The notes under the pieces were generated by a model. The model was given only the letters and a program-made list of their open reading frames with translations. It made no database searches and was not told where the DNA came from. A stretch of 64,000 nucleotides of DNA from Saccharomonospora marina XMU15 (GTDB taxonomy: Bacteria; Actinomycetota; Actinomycetes; Mycobacteriales; Pseudonocardiaceae): the NCBI RefSeq assembly GCF_000244955.1, contig NZ_CM001439.1, positions 1,268,628 to 1,332,627 on the forward strand, in the 5' to 3' direction. Positions 49,993 to 59,751 of the stretch are shown here, piece after piece. Both the position numbers and the translations under genes were made by a program. Position 1 is the first letter of the stretch. Every line of letters begins with the position of its first letter.

Positions 49993-51588
49993 GTGACGAA
50001 TTCGAGCAAGCCAGTCGTTCTCCTCGCCGAGAAGCTTGCGCAGTCGGCGGTGAGCGTGTTCGGCGACGAGGTGGAGGTCCGCCACGTCGACGGAACGGAC
50101 CGGCCCGCGTTGCTGGACGCGGTAGGTGATGCTGACGCGCTGCTCGTACGGTCCGCCACGAAGGTCGACCCGGAGGTTCTCGGTGCGGCGCCGAAGCTCA
50201 AGGTCGTGGCCAGGGCGGGCGTGGGGCTGGACAACGTGGACGTTCCCGCCGCCACGCAGCGCGGCGTGCTCGTGGTGAACGCGCCCACGTCCAACATCGT
50301 CTCCGCCGCCGAACACGCCGTCGCGTTGCTGCTGGCGGTGGCCAGGCGGGTGTCGGCTGCCGACCAGAGCCTGCGTGGCGGTGAATGGAAGCGCAGTTCG
50401 TTCACCGGTGTGGAACTGCACGGCAAAACCGTCGGTGTCGTGGGATTCGGCAAGATCGGGCAGCTGGTCGCACAGCGCCTCGAGGCGTTCGGCACCCACC
50501 TGCTCGCCTACGACCCCTATGCCTCGCCTGCTCGGGCGGCTCAGCTCGGCGTCGAACTGGTGTCTTTGGACGAGTTGCTGCAGCGGGCCGACGCGATCTC
50601 GATCCACCTGCCCAAGACACCGGAAACGAAGGGGCTCATCGACGCCGCCGCGCTGTCGAAGGTGAAGCCGGGTGCCATCATCGTCAACGCGGCCCGCGGC
50701 GGGCTGATCGACGAGGACGCGCTGGCCGAGGCGGTGCGGGAAGGCCGCGTCGGCGGAGCGGGCGTCGACGTCTTCGCCAGCGAGCCCACCACGTCCAGCC
50801 CGCTGTTCGAACTGCCCAACGTCGTCGTGACCCCGCACCTGGGTGCCTCGACGGTGGAGGCGCAGGACCGCGCGGGCACCGACGTGGCGCACTCGGTTCT
50901 GCTGGCACTGCGCGGAGACTTCGTTCCCGACGCGGTCAACGTGGCCAGCGGCACCGTCGGCGAGGAGGTGCGGCCGTACCTGCCGCTGGCGCAGAAACTG
51001 GGCACGGTGCTTTCGGCGTTCAGCACCAAGCCACCGTCCTCGGTGTCGGTCGTCGCCAGCGGCGAGCTGTCCGGTGAGGACGTCAGTGTGCTGCAGCTTG
51101 CCGCGTTGCGCGGCGTGTTCTCCGGCGTGGTGGAGGACCAGGTCACCTTCGTCAACGCACCCCGCCTTGCCGATGACCTCGGGGTGCAGGTGAGCGTCAC
51201 GACCGAGCCCGAGAGCACCACCTACCGCAGCCAGGTCACCGTTCGCGCGGTGCATGCCGACGGAACGACTCACTCGGTGTCGGGCGCGGTGACGGGCAAG
51301 GAGGAGGTGCCCAAGCTGATCGAGGTCAACGGCAGGCACTTCGACATCCGCGCCGAGGGCCACATGCTGCTGCTGGAATACCCCGACCGGCCCGGGATCA
51401 TGGGCAGGGTCGGGACGCTGCTCGGTGAGGCGGGGATCAACATCGAGGCCGCCCAGATCAGCCAGACAACCGACCGCTCCGAGGCGATCATGCTGCTGCG
51501 CGTCGACCGCGCCGTGGACGAGCACCTGCTGAAGCCGATCGGTGCCACCGTCGACGCCCGCATGATCCGGGCGATCACCTTCGACTGA
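49993..51588 (+). CDS. serA: D-3-phosphoglycerate dehydrogenase
   Basis: This 531-residue enzyme makes 3-phosphohydroxypyruvate, the first step of serine synthesis. The catalytic and NAD-binding domain has GFGKIGQLVAQRLEAFG near 150, IVNAARGGLIDEDAL near 230 and the active-site His in VVVTPHLGASTVEAQDRAG near 280. An intervening ASB domain (about 320-450) is followed by a C-terminal ACT domain (HMLLLEYPDRPGIMGRVGTL near 458) that binds serine. This is the long type found in actinobacteria. The start is GTG 49993. It is followed by a strong terminator, so it is probably single-gene. Confidence 0.96.
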   Translation: MTNSSKPVVLLAEKLAQSAVSVFGDEVEVRHVDGTDRPALLDAVGDADALLVRSATKVDPEVLGAAPKLKVVARAGVGLDNVDVPAATQRGVLVVNAPTSNIVSAAEHAVALLLAVARRVSAADQSLRGGEWKRSSFTGVELHGKTVGVVGFGKIGQLVAQRLEAFGTHLLAYDPYASPARAAQLGVELVSLDELLQRADAISIHLPKTPETKGLIDAAALSKVKPGAIIVNAARGGLIDEDALAEAVREGRVGGAGVDVFASEPTTSSPLFELPNVVVTPHLGASTVEAQDRAGTDVAHSVLLALRGDFVPDAVNVASGTVGEEVRPYLPLAQKLGTVLSAFSTKPPSSVSVVASGELSGEDVSVLQLAALRGVFSGVVEDQVTFVNAPRLADDLGVQVSVTTEPESTTYRSQVTVRAVHADGTTHSVSGAVTGKEEVPKLIEVNGRHFDIRAEGHMLLLEYPDRPGIMGRVGTLLGEAGINIEAAQISQTTDRSEAIMLLRVDRAVDEHLLKPIGATVDARMIRAITFD

Positions 51589-51930
51589 GCCACCGACGTC
51601 GCGCACCGACTGCCCGCCCGCAAACCACTCGAAGCGGGCGGGCAGTCTGCGCTTGCCGGTATTCACGCCTCGCGTCCGCTGTGGAATCGCCCCCGCCCCG
51701 CGACTTCGGGGCGACGTCGGTGGTGCGCGGTGGTCCGCACCTTTCCCGCGCTCGGGGATGTGCACACGGTAGCGCTGTGCCACCATTGAGTGACGGCGGG
51801 TCCCGTCTGGCTGCGGCGTACGGGTGGTAGGGCTTCGGCCGTTTGTCGGGTCCCGGTAGCCTGCCGTCGCTGGACTCGATGGTGATGGGCAACGCGGGAC
51901 GCCGGTTGCCCGACAGACGGAGGTGTGTGG
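51589..51930 (+). other. Intergenic region between serA and leuB
   Basis: This 342-bp spacer holds the serA terminator (51608-51647) and the leuB Shine-Dalgarno GGAGGTG. I see no gene, riboswitch or leader peptide in it. Short minus-strand frames here are shadows. Confidence 0.5.
51608..51647 (+). terminator. Terminator of serA
   Basis: A 14-bp perfect stem (GACTGCCCGCCCGC at 51608-51621, complement at 51634-51647) with a 12-nt loop, 20 bp after the serA stop. No T-run. Confidence 0.75.
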
Positions 51931-52971
51931 ATGCGGCTCGCTGTGATCCCCGGCGACGGGATCGGGCCCGAGGTGGTGACCGAGGCGCTGAAGGTGCTCG
52001 GAGAGGTCGCCCCGAACGCTGAGATCACCAACTACGATCTCGGCGCCTCCCGCTGGCATGCCACAGGTGAACTGCTGCCGGAGTCCGTGCTCGGCGAACT
52101 CCGCGAGCACGACGCGATCCTGCTCGGTGCGGTCGGCGACCCCACCGTGCCCAGCGGCATCCTGGAACGCGGGCTGCTGCTGCGGCTGCGCTTCGAGTTG
52201 GACCACCACGTCAACCTCCGCCCAGGACGGCTGTACCCGGGTGTGCGCAGCCCGCTCTCCGACCCCGGTGAGATCGACCTGCTCGTCGTTCGGGAGGGCA
52301 CCGAAGGCCCCTACGCGGGCAACGGCGGCCTGCTGCGCAAGGACACCGAGAACGAGATCGCCACCGAGGTCAGCGTGAACACCGCCTTCGGCATCCGCAG
52401 GGTTGTCGCCGACGCGTTCAACAGGGCCGAGCAGCGTCCGCGCAAGCACCTCACGCTGGTGCACAAGACGAACGTGCTGGAGCACGCCGGGTCGCTGTGG
52501 TCCAGGATCGTGGAGGAGGTCTCGCTGGAGCACCCCGACGTGACCGTCGCCTACTCCCACGTCGATGCCGCCACCATCCACCTCGTGACCGACCCGAGTC
52601 GCTTCGACGTGATCGTCACCGACAACCTGTTCGGCGACATCATCACCGACCTCGTCGCGGCCGTGACCGGCGGTATCGGGCTGGCCGCGAGCGGCAACCT
52701 GGACATCACCCGTACCAACCCGAGCATGTTCGAGCCGGTGCACGGAAGCGCGCCCGACATCGCGGGCCAGAACCTCGCCGACCCCACCGCGGCCGTGCTG
52801 TCGATGTCGCTGCTGCTCGACCATCTCGGGATGCCCGAGGCTGCACGCCGGATCGAGGCCTCGGTGGCGTTCGACCTCGCCACCCGCGACCAGGCGTCCC
52901 CGGGCAACACCCAGGCGATCGGCGACCGGCTCGCGGCGCTGGTGTCGTCCAACACCAGCCAGGTCGGCTAG
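51931..52971 (+). CDS. leuB: 3-isopropylmalate dehydrogenase
   Basis: About 346 residues. It has [19 protein letters not shown] at the N terminus, the Arg-rich substrate site [23 protein letters not shown] near residue 88, the [11 protein letters not shown] Mg-binding motif near 232 and [13 protein letters not shown] near 270. In leucine synthesis it oxidises isopropylmalate. In the citramalate route it oxidises 3-methylmalate to 2-oxobutyrate. ATG 51931 is preferred to GTG 51925 because of spacing to GGAGGTG. Confidence 0.95.
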   Translation: MRLAVIPGDGIGPEVVTEALKVLGEVAPNAEITNYDLGASRWHATGELLPESVLGELREHDAILLGAVGDPTVPSGILERGLLLRLRFELDHHVNLRPGRLYPGVRSPLSDPGEIDLLVVREGTEGPYAGNGGLLRKDTENEIATEVSVNTAFGIRRVVADAFNRAEQRPRKHLTLVHKTNVLEHAGSLWSRIVEEVSLEHPDVTVAYSHVDAATIHLVTDPSRFDVIVTDNLFGDIITDLVAAVTGGIGLAASGNLDITRTNPSMFEPVHGSAPDIAGQNLADPTAAVLSMSLLLDHLGMPEAARRIEASVAFDLATRDQASPGNTQAIGDRLAALVSSNTSQVG

Positions 52972-53009
52972 CTCGGCGGGGTTTCGAGGGCCGGCCGAAG
53001 CAGCGCGGA

Positions 53010-53038
53010 AAGGAGCGGAGCCGAGTGCTCCGCTCCTT
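53010..53038 (+). terminator. Terminator of leuB
   Basis: An 11-bp stem (AAGGAGCGGAG at 53010-53020, CTCCGCTCCTT at 53028-53038) with a 7-nt loop, 39 bp after the leuB stop. Confidence 0.65.
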
Positions 53039-53119
53039 CGCTTTGATGCCGGCTGTGTGGAAACCACCCGATGTGGGCATCCCTGGATAAGGACGACTCC
53101 GGCTGTGAGGTGGTGCGGC

Positions 53120-53368
53120 ATGTGGGCATGGCTGAAGAAACTGCTCGCGCGCAGGCAACCGCGCTCGTCCAGCGCTACCGAAGCCGATGCGGCCGACGAC
53201 CCGGTGGTGGCCAGGTCCAGGCCGACAGGGGGAAGGCAGCACGACGACCGCGGCGACAACCAGTCCTCCACCGGTCCCGGCCACACCGACACCTTCGTGG
53301 GCAGGGTGGCCGGTGAGGACCTCGGCTACACCGGGGAGACAGGGGCCGAGCGGCGCGGTTCGCAGTAG
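53120..53368 (+). CDS. Small hypothetical protein
   Basis: About 82 residues from ATG 53120. An N-terminal basic, amphipathic segment (MWAWLKKLLARRQPRSSS) is followed by an acidic, polar and probably disordered tail ending in TFVGRVAGEDLGYTGETG. No family is recognised. It sits between the leuB terminator and the cimA attenuator, transcribed in the same direction. The alternative longer start (53057) is less likely because of the terminator upstream. Confidence 0.5.
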   Translation: MWAWLKKLLARRQPRSSSATEADAADDPVVARSRPTGGRQHDDRGDNQSSTGPGHTDTFVGRVAGEDLGYTGETGAERRGSQ

Positions 53369-53387
53369 GTGTGGCATGATGCCTACC

Positions 53388-53432
53388 GTGAACACGTCTC
53401 GCGTGATCATTATCCGCAGGCGCGCCGGGTAA
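53388..53432 (+). CDS. cimA leader peptide
   Basis: A 14-residue frame, MNTSRVIIIRRRAG, from GTG 53388 to TAA 53430-53432, with three consecutive Ile codons (53406-53414) after a Val codon. In-frame ATGs at 53376 and 53379 could extend it by four residues. CATGAT at 53375-53380 is a plausible -10 that would start transcription at the GTG. The last codons form the first arm of the attenuator. The Ile codons match the isoleucine pathway of the downstream gene. Confidence 0.7.
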   Translation: MNTSRVIIIRRRAG

Positions 53433-53489
53433 GTGCTTCCTCGAAGCACCCGGCGCGCAGACCTCTCGCACCCTGCGGGGGGTCTTTTT
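53420..53489 (+). promoter_or_regulatory. cimA transcription attenuator
   Basis: Hairpin 1: 53420-53428 with 53450-53458 and GTGCTTC (53433-53439) with GAAGCAC (53443-53449), a 16-bp stem with a 4-nt bulge. It is followed by a terminator-like hairpin, AGACC (53459-53463) with GGTCT (53481-53485) and an inner CGCA/TGCG pair, ending in T5 (53485-53489). The arrangement, leader peptide then hairpin then U-run terminator, is that of amino acid attenuation. Confidence 0.75.
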
Positions 53490-53521
53490 GTTTGTCAGGA
53501 GACTTTCTCAAGGAGACACCC

Positions 53522-55126
53522 GTGACCCGCACGGAACCAGCCGGCACACCGCTCGGCGACCAATTCCACCTCTACGACACGACACTGCGTGACGGGGCTC
53601 AGCGGGAGGGTATTTCCTACTCCGTCGCCGACAAGTTGGCCGTCGCGCGGCTGCTCGACGAACTCGGCGTCGGCTACATCGAGGGCGGCTGGCCGGGCGC
53701 GATGCCCAAGGACACCGAGTTCTTCGCCAGGGCCGCCGAGGGCGAGCTGGCGTTGCGGCATGCGGTGCTGGTGGCGTTCGGTTCCACGCGCAGGGCGGGC
53801 GTTCGGGCCGAGGAGGACTCGCAGGTGCGCGCCCTGCTCGACTCGCAGGCGCCGGTCGTGACACTGGTCGCCAAGTCGGACGTCCGCCACATCGAGCGGG
53901 CGCTGCGCGTGGACGTCGCCGAGGCCTGCGCCATGGTCGAGGACACGGTTTCCTTCCTCGTCGGTGAGGGCAGGCGGGTCTTCCTCGACGCGGAACACTT
54001 CTTCGACGGCTACGCCTACGACCCCGACACGGCACTGCGAGTGCTCGACGCCGCGGGCAGCGGCGGAGCCGACGTGGTCGTGCTCTGTGACACCAACGGC
54101 GGCCAGTTGCCGCTGGGAATCGCCGAGACCGTGAGGGAGGTCGCGCAGCGCACCGGCCTGCGACTCGGCATCCACTGCCAGGACGACACCGGCTGCGCGG
54201 TCGGCAACAGTATCGCGGCGGTGCAGGCGGGTGCGACCCACGTGCAGTGCACCGCCAACGGCTACGGGGAACGGGCAGGCAACGCCGACCTGTTCGCCGT
54301 CACGGGGAACCTGGTGGCCAAGCTCGGCATGGAGGTGCTTCCTGAAGGCGGTGCCGCCGAGCTCACCCGCGTCTCCCATGCGCTGGCCGAGATCGCGAAC
54401 CTCGCGCCCGACACCCACCAGGCCTACGTCGGGTCGTCGGCCTTCGCCCACAAGGCGGGGCTGCACGCGAGCGCGATCAAGGTGGATCCGTTGCTGTACA
54501 ACCACATCGATCCGGCTCTGGTCGGCAACGACATGAGGGTGCTGGTCACCGAGATGGCGGGCAAGGCCAGCCTCGAGCTCAAGGGACGCGAGCTCGGGCT
54601 GGACCTGGCCGCACAACCGGAGGCGCTCTCCAGCGCGGTGAAGAAGGTCAAGAGCATGGAGGCGCAGGGCTGGTCGTTCGAGGCCGCTGACGCGTCGCTG
54701 GAGCTGTTGCTGCTCGCAGAGACGGGGAAGGCGCCCGTCGAGCCGCCCTTCACGCTGGAGTCCTACCGGGTGGTACTCGACCACCGTGCGGGTGGCGAGG
54801 TCGGATCGGAGGCCACGGTCAAGGTGCACGTCGGTGGCCAGCGGGTGATCGCCACGGCGGAAGGCAACGGCCCCGTGCACGCGCTGGACGCCGCCCTGCG
54901 CAAGGCGCTCTCACCGCACCTGTCCTGGTTGGACAGCGTGGAGCTGAGCGACTACAAGGTGCGAATCCTCGCCGGGCATCCAGGCACCGACGCGGTTACG
55001 CGGGTGCTGGTCGAGTCGTCCGACGGTGAGCGGGAATGGACGACCGTCGGGGTTCACGCCAACATCGTCGAGGCCAGCTGGCTCGCGCTGTGCGACGCCC
55101 TGGTGCACAAGAGCCTGCGGCAGTAG
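53522..55126 (+). CDS. cimA: (R)-citramalate synthase
   Basis: This 534-residue protein belongs to the LeuA/CimA family (HMGL-like TIM barrel plus regulatory domain). It begins with the signature LYDTTLRDGAQREGISYSV, and has FGSTRRAG near 90, the metal-binding GIHCQDDTGCAVGNS near 220 and HASAIKVDPLLYNHIDP near 322. The C-terminal LeuA-type regulatory domain runs from about 415. The overall motif set is that of CimA, which condenses pyruvate and acetyl-CoA, rather than isopropylmalate synthase. GTG 53522 follows CAAGGAGAC. It lies downstream of a leader peptide with three Ile codons, which fits a role in isoleucine synthesis. Confidence 0.9.
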   Translation: MTRTEPAGTPLGDQFHLYDTTLRDGAQREGISYSVADKLAVARLLDELGVGYIEGGWPGAMPKDTEFFARAAEGELALRHAVLVAFGSTRRAGVRAEEDSQVRALLDSQAPVVTLVAKSDVRHIERALRVDVAEACAMVEDTVSFLVGEGRRVFLDAEHFFDGYAYDPDTALRVLDAAGSGGADVVVLCDTNGGQLPLGIAETVREVAQRTGLRLGIHCQDDTGCAVGNSIAAVQAGATHVQCTANGYGERAGNADLFAVTGNLVAKLGMEVLPEGGAAELTRVSHALAEIANLAPDTHQAYVGSSAFAHKAGLHASAIKVDPLLYNHIDPALVGNDMRVLVTEMAGKASLELKGRELGLDLAAQPEALSSAVKKVKSMEAQGWSFEAADASLELLLLAETGKAPVEPPFTLESYRVVLDHRAGGEVGSEATVKVHVGGQRVIATAEGNGPVHALDAALRKALSPHLSWLDSVELSDYKVRILAGHPGTDAVTRVLVESSDGEREWTTVGVHANIVEASWLALCDALVHKSLRQ

Positions 55127-55203
55127 GCGGTGAGCGCCCGCGACGACCGGGTGTGACCCCGCTGCCTTCCGCGCGCGCCCATGAGCCGCGTTAGGATTCG
55201 ACG

Positions 55204-55974
55204 GTGCGACTGGCTCGAATTGCTCACCCCGACGGTGTCGCGTTCGCCTCGATCGAGGGGGACGGCGACGATGCGCAGGTTCTGGAGATCGCCGATCATC
55301 CATTCGGAAAGCCGAACTTCACGGGACGGCGGTGGCCGCTCGCGGACGTGCGGCTGCTCGCGCCCATCCTGCCCACGAAGGTGATCGCGGTCGGCCGTAA
55401 CTATGCCGCTCACGCACAGGAGTTCGGCAACGAGGTTCCCGGCGAACCGATGATCTTCATCAAGCCGTCCACCAGCGTGATCGGTCCCAACGCGGCGATC
55501 AAACTGCCCGCGGTGTCGACGAGGGTCGACTTCGAGGGAGAGTTGGCCGTGGTGATCGGGCAGCCGGTGAAGAACGTGCCCGCCGCCCGCGCGGCGGCCG
55601 CCGTTCTCGGCTACACGATCGCCAACGACGTCAGCGCACGGGACTTGCAGAAGTCCGACGGGCAGTGGGGAAGGGCCAAGGGCTTCGACACCTTCTGCCC
55701 GGTGGGGCCCTGGATCGAGACCGCCGTCGATCCCGCCGACCTCGCCATCCGTTCCGAGGTGGACGGCGAGGTCAAGCAGGACGCGCGGACCTCGGCGCTG
55801 GTGCACAAGGTGCCCGAACTCGTGGAGTTCGTCTCGGCGGTGATGACGCTGTTGCCCGGCGACCTGATCCTCACCGGCACCCCGGAGGGCGTCGGACCGA
55901 TCACCGCGGGTCAGCAGGTTTCGATCACGGTCGAGGGGATCGGCACGCTCACCAACCCGGTACAGCAAGGCTGA
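55204..55974 (+). CDS. Fumarylacetoacetate hydrolase family protein
   Basis: This 256-residue protein has the FAH fold. IAVGRNYAAHAQEFG lies near residue 62. The metal-binding acidic residues are in VDFEGELAVVIG near 102, and the motif GYTIANDVSARDLQKSDGQW is near 138. The C-terminal half has LPGDLILTGTPEGVGPI near 218. Members are hydrolases, isomerases or decarboxylases of 2-oxo-acids such as acylpyruvates. The equivalent M. tuberculosis gene is Rv2993c. GTG 55204 lies 6 nt after TAGGAT, suggesting a leaderless mRNA. Confidence 0.88.
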   Translation: MRLARIAHPDGVAFASIEGDGDDAQVLEIADHPFGKPNFTGRRWPLADVRLLAPILPTKVIAVGRNYAAHAQEFGNEVPGEPMIFIKPSTSVIGPNAAIKLPAVSTRVDFEGELAVVIGQPVKNVPAARAAAAVLGYTIANDVSARDLQKSDGQWGRAKGFDTFCPVGPWIETAVDPADLAIRSEVDGEVKQDARTSALVHKVPELVEFVSAVMTLLPGDLILTGTPEGVGPITAGQQVSITVEGIGTLTNPVQQG

Positions 55975-55990
55975 GCGAGCCCGCGGCCCC

Positions 55991-57223
55991 TCATCCGGGT
56001 GGTCGCCGCGCGAACGCGGGCGCGTGTTCCGGCCGGGGGCCCACCCCGATGAGATAGGCGGGCACGAACGACAGCCACGGCAGCCGTCGCAGCACGGTGG
56101 TGGCCGCTTTCGGCGGGCCCGCCCTGTTGCCTTCCACGAGCGGCGCGGCCACCGTGCGGTGCAGGATGTGCTGCAGCGTTTGCACGATGACGGTCGGCAG
56201 TCGCCGCCTACGCGACACCTTCGCCAGTGTCCGGCCGCTGACCCGGCCTCGCCGTAGCGGAGCGGCGAGCAGCGTGGCCGCGGCCACGGCGTCCTGCACG
56301 GCGAGGTTGATGCCGACGCCGCCGATGGGCGACATCGCGTGCGCGGCGTCGCCGATGCACAGCAGGCCGTCGATGTGCCAGCGGCGCAGCCGGTTGAGCC
56401 GGACGTCCAGGTGTTTGACGTCGTCCATCGACGCCAGCTCGTCGAGCCGGTCGGCAAGGTCGACGAGCAGCCCGCCTGCCTTACGCCGGAAACTCTCGAT
56501 GCCGCGGGCACGCAGCAGCGGATCGATGCCCTTCTTACCGATGTAGGCGATCTGGTAGAAGTCGGTCCTCGGGATGACGATCGCGAACCGCCCGTCGCGC
56601 AGGGTGGGCCGCAGCGAGGACCGGTTCTCGCCGGGCTTCCTGCTGAGCCGAAACCACCACGCGTCGATGGGCACCGGCAGTTCCTTGTATCGCAGTTGCG
56701 GCAGTTCCCGCGCGATGGACCATCGCCCGTCGCAGGCGACGGTCAGCTCGGCCCTGATCTCGCCGCTCGTGCCGTCGTCGGCGCGGTAGCGCACACCCCG
56801 CACCCTGCCACCCTCACGGATCAACTCGGTCGCCTCCGTGCGCATCCGCAGCCGGAAGGTGGGTTCCTTCTCGCCCGCCTCGGCGAGGAGGTTGAGCAGA
56901 TCCCACTGCGGTGTGATGGCGATGTAGGGATGGGGCACCTTCAGCCGTCGCAGGTCACCGACGACGACGTAGTCGTTTTCGTCGATGGGGAAGACGATCT
57001 GTTCCATCCGGCTCTGCGGCAGTTTGGCGAAGGCTTCGCCGAGCCCGAGTTCGTCGAGCAACCGCATCGTCGACGGGTGCACCGTGTCGCCTCGGAAATC
57101 GCGCAGGAAGTCGGCGTGCTTCTCCAGCACGGTCACTTCGATTCCCGCTCGTGCCAGCAACAGGCCCAGCATCATTCCGGCGGGCCCGCCCCCGATCACG
57201 ACGCAGGTGGTCCGTTCGGCCAT
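55991..57223 (-). CDS. FAD-dependent monooxygenase (aromatic-ring hydroxylase type)
   Basis: This 410-residue flavoprotein has the N-terminal FAD motif [20 protein letters not shown] (residues 8-27), [15 protein letters not shown] near 165 and the second FAD motif [20 protein letters not shown] near 287. This is the p-hydroxybenzoate hydroxylase-like class A flavin monooxygenase pattern, which uses NAD(P)H and oxygen. The substrate is unknown. ATG 57223 follows AAAAAAGGGGG. This gene is not in the M. tuberculosis synteny and may be a local addition between the FAH gene and gltX. Confidence 0.85.
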   Translation of the reverse strand: MAERTTCVVIGGGPAGMMLGLLLARAGIEVTVLEKHADFLRDFRGDTVHPSTMRLLDELGLGEAFAKLPQSRMEQIVFPIDENDYVVVGDLRRLKVPHPYIAITPQWDLLNLLAEAGEKEPTFRLRMRTEATELIREGGRVRGVRYRADDGTSGEIRAELTVACDGRWSIARELPQLRYKELPVPIDAWWFRLSRKPGENRSSLRPTLRDGRFAIVIPRTDFYQIAYIGKKGIDPLLRARGIESFRRKAGGLLVDLADRLDELASMDDVKHLDVRLNRLRRWHIDGLLCIGDAAHAMSPIGGVGINLAVQDAVAAATLLAAPLRRGRVSGRTLAKVSRRRRLPTVIVQTLQHILHRTVAAPLVEGNRAGPPKAATTVLRRLPWLSFVPAYLIGVGPRPEHAPAFARRPPG

Positions 57224-57310
57224 GGCCGCCCCCTTTTTTCATCGTCTGTTGAATATCTTCACGATGCACCGGATTCGCGCCCGCGTCAAGAGCGATACGC
57301 TGGAGCGGCT

Positions 57311-58798
57311 ATGAGTGAGACGAACGCCGTGCGCGCCCGCTTCTGCCCTTCCCCCACGGGGATGCCCCATGTCGGCCTGATCCGCACCGCTCTGTTCAAC
57401 TGGGCGTTCGCACGGCATCACGGCGGCAGCCTGGTGTTCCGCATCGAGGACACCGACGCGGCCAGGGACACCGAGGAGTCCTACGAGGCGCTGCTCGACG
57501 CGCTGCGCTGGCTGGGACTGGACTGGGACGAGGGCCCGGAGGTCGGTGGCGAGTACGGGCCGTACCGGCAGAGCCTGCGCGGTGAGGTCTACGCCGACAT
57601 CGCCGCCCGGCTGCTGCGGGCAGGCGAGTTGTACGAGGCGTTCTCCACCAACGAGGAAGTCGAGCAGCGGCGCAGGGAGGCGGGTCAGGACCCCAAGCTG
57701 GGCTACGACAACTACGACCGTGACCTGACCGACGAGCACAAGCAGCGGCTGCGCGAACAGGGTCGCGAGCCCGTGCTGCGACTGCGGATGCCGGACGAGG
57801 ACATCACCTGGACCGACCTGGTGCGCGGGGACATCACGTTCAAGGCGGGTACGATCCCGGACCCGGTGCTCGTTCGGGCCAGCGGCCAGCCGCTCTACAC
57901 GCTCACCAACCCCGTCGACGACGCGCTGATGCGGATCACGCATGTGTTGCGCGGCGAGGACCTGCTGCCGTCGACACCCCGGCAGATCGCGCTGTACCAG
58001 GCGCTGCGCCGGATCGGCGTCACCGACTTCGTGCCCGAGTTCGGCCACCTGCCCTACGTGCTGGGCGAGGGCAACAAGAAGCTGTCCAAACGAGACCCCT
58101 CGTCGAACCTGTTCAATCTCCGCGACCGCGGCTTCATCCGCGAGGGGCTGCTGAACTACCTCGCGCTGCTCGGCTGGTCGATCGCCGAGGACAGGGACGT
58201 CTTCGGCGTCGAAGAGTTGGTCGAGGCGTTCGAGATAACCAAGGTGAGTGCGAACCCGGCCCGGTTCGACATCAAGAAGGCCGAGGCGATCAACGGCACG
58301 CACATCCGCGCGCTGCCGGTGCAGGAGTTCACCCGGCGGGTCACGCCCTACCTGAGTTCCGCGGGGGTGCTCCCGCAGCCGCCGAGCGACGAGCAGTTGG
58401 CCACCCTTCGTGCGATCGCCCCGCTCGTGCAGGAACGCGTCACCGTGTTGTCCGAAACGGTCGATCTCGTCCGGTTCCTTTTCGTTTCCGAGGAGGAGTT
58501 CGCGCCGGAGGAGGCCGCCGCCGCGAAGGCGCTCGGTCCTGATGCCGAGCCGGTGCTGCGCGCCGCCGTCGAGGCGCTCGACGCATTGCCCTCCTGGGAC
58601 AGTGCCGCCATCGAGCAGGCGCTCAAGCAGGCGCTCGTGGACGGACTCGGGCTTAAACCACGTAAGGCTTTCGCTCCGATACGCGTCGCCGTTACAGGGC
58701 GGACAATTTCACCCCCGCTGTACGAGTCGATGGAACTACTCGGACGCCAGGTGTCACTCGCCCGCTTGCGGCGCGCCCTCGCGGGCAACTCAGCGTAG
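57311..58798 (+). CDS. gltX: Glutamyl-tRNA synthetase
   Basis: This 495-residue class I synthetase has the HIGH-equivalent motif in [21 protein letters not shown] (near residue 20) and the KMSKS-equivalent [12 protein letters not shown] near 258. The substrate pocket is in [16 protein letters not shown] near 42, and the helical anticodon domain is C-terminal. It is non-discriminating in organisms that rely on GatCAB, charging both tRNA-Glu and tRNA-Gln with glutamate, a plausible case here. The start ATG 57311 follows TGGAGCGG. The next genes are the HAD hydrolase and tRNA-Gln and tRNA-Glu. Confidence 0.97.
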   Translation: MSETNAVRARFCPSPTGMPHVGLIRTALFNWAFARHHGGSLVFRIEDTDAARDTEESYEALLDALRWLGLDWDEGPEVGGEYGPYRQSLRGEVYADIAARLLRAGELYEAFSTNEEVEQRRREAGQDPKLGYDNYDRDLTDEHKQRLREQGREPVLRLRMPDEDITWTDLVRGDITFKAGTIPDPVLVRASGQPLYTLTNPVDDALMRITHVLRGEDLLPSTPRQIALYQALRRIGVTDFVPEFGHLPYVLGEGNKKLSKRDPSSNLFNLRDRGFIREGLLNYLALLGWSIAEDRDVFGVEELVEAFEITKVSANPARFDIKKAEAINGTHIRALPVQEFTRRVTPYLSSAGVLPQPPSDEQLATLRAIAPLVQERVTVLSETVDLVRFLFVSEEEFAPEEAAAAKALGPDAEPVLRAAVEALDALPSWDSAAIEQALKQALVDGLGLKPRKAFAPIRVAVTGRTISPPLYESMELLGRQVSLARLRRALAGNSA

Positions 58799-58877
58799 GG
58801 AGCTGGACCGAAACAGCAGCCGGGTTTTCACCTCCTCAGCCGAGTCGATCAAAGCGAAAGTGCCCTAGCCTCTCGGG

Positions 58878-59660
58878 GTGGCTTTTGCGCTTGGCTCCCC
58901 GACGGCATCGCAAAGAGTTTCCGAACACGACGACGCTCCCCCCTGGACACCGCCGGAACTGCGGCTCGTCTGCCTTGACATCGACGACACGTTGATCGAC
59001 TTCTCCGCGGCGAGTCGAAGATCGCTCGAGGCACTGATCGGCAGAACCGACATGTGGCCGATGTGGGAGCGAATCACCGACGAGCACGTGGCGAGGGTGG
59101 TCACGGGCGAGCTGGAATACCCCGACATGCACGCGAGGCGTACCCAGGCATTCCTGGCGGAACTGGGTATCAGCGTCGGTATGGCCGACGTCGCCGGGTT
59201 CGAGAAGAAACGCAAGGAGATGCTGCGCCGCTCGTGGCGGCTCTTCGACGATGTCCTGCCCTGTCTGGAGTGGCTGACGGCGGCGGGTGTGCGGCTGGCG
59301 GCCGTGACCAACGCCTCCGGCGCTCACCAGCGGGAGAAGCTCGCGATGCTGGGGCTCGCGCGCTTCTTCGACTATGTCGCCATCGCCGGCGAGGTCGGCG
59401 TCGCCAAACCCGACCCCGTGATGTTCCAGACCGTCTGCTTCAAGCTCGACTGCGAACCGGCGCAGGCCGTACACGTGGGGGACAAGCTGACTACCGACGC
59501 CGTCGGCGCCCGCGACGCCGGGCTGGGCGGGGTGTGGCTGGACCGCACCGGGACAGGCACCGACGTCCCGTCCGACGTGCATGTGCTCTGCACTCTCGCC
59601 GATCTGCCCGAGCTGCTGGTCTCGGAGTTCGCCAGGGTGGGGGTGCCCGTTCCCCGTTGA
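58878..59660 (+). CDS. HAD family hydrolase
   Basis: This 260-residue protein has the four HAD motifs: nucleophile Asp34 and acid Asp36 in CLDIDDTLIDF, Thr in AAVTNASGAHQREK near 140, Lys in VGVAKPDPVMFQ near 175, and Asp in VHVGDKLTTDAVGARDAG near 200. A C1 cap of about 80 residues lies between motifs I and II, as in phosphoglycolate phosphatase-like members. The substrate is unknown. The GTG start at 58878 lies 6 nt after TAGCCT, without a Shine-Dalgarno. It precedes the tRNA genes. Confidence 0.88.
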   Translation: MAFALGSPTASQRVSEHDDAPPWTPPELRLVCLDIDDTLIDFSAASRRSLEALIGRTDMWPMWERITDEHVARVVTGELEYPDMHARRTQAFLAELGISVGMADVAGFEKKRKEMLRRSWRLFDDVLPCLEWLTAAGVRLAAVTNASGAHQREKLAMLGLARFFDYVAIAGEVGVAKPDPVMFQTVCFKLDCEPAQAVHVGDKLTTDAVGARDAGLGGVWLDRTGTGTDVPSDVHVLCTLADLPELLVSEFARVGVPVPR

Positions 59661-59751
59661 GGGCAAGGGCCGGTTATCGGGGCGACTTCACGGTGGTCTA
59701 CTATTTCTTTCCAGCGGTGCCGAGCTGGAGCGCGCTTCGGTAGGCACCCCT

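Noticed and set aside
49825-53292. A 1155-codon minus-strand open frame across serA and leuB
   Set aside because: It crosses two well-supported genes and three intergenic signals and has no family similarity.
53376-53432. SAM or other riboswitch in front of cimA
   Set aside because: The Ile-rich leader peptide with hairpins explains the region better. No riboswitch core was found.
55054-56511. A 485-codon minus-strand frame extending through the FAH gene
   Set aside because: It overlaps the FAH gene antisense and the out-of-frame 3' part of the FAD monooxygenase; both real genes have better evidence.
57224-57310. T-box or other tRNA-sensing leader before gltX
   Set aside because: No T-box sequence, stem I or terminator can be seen, and the spacer is too short.
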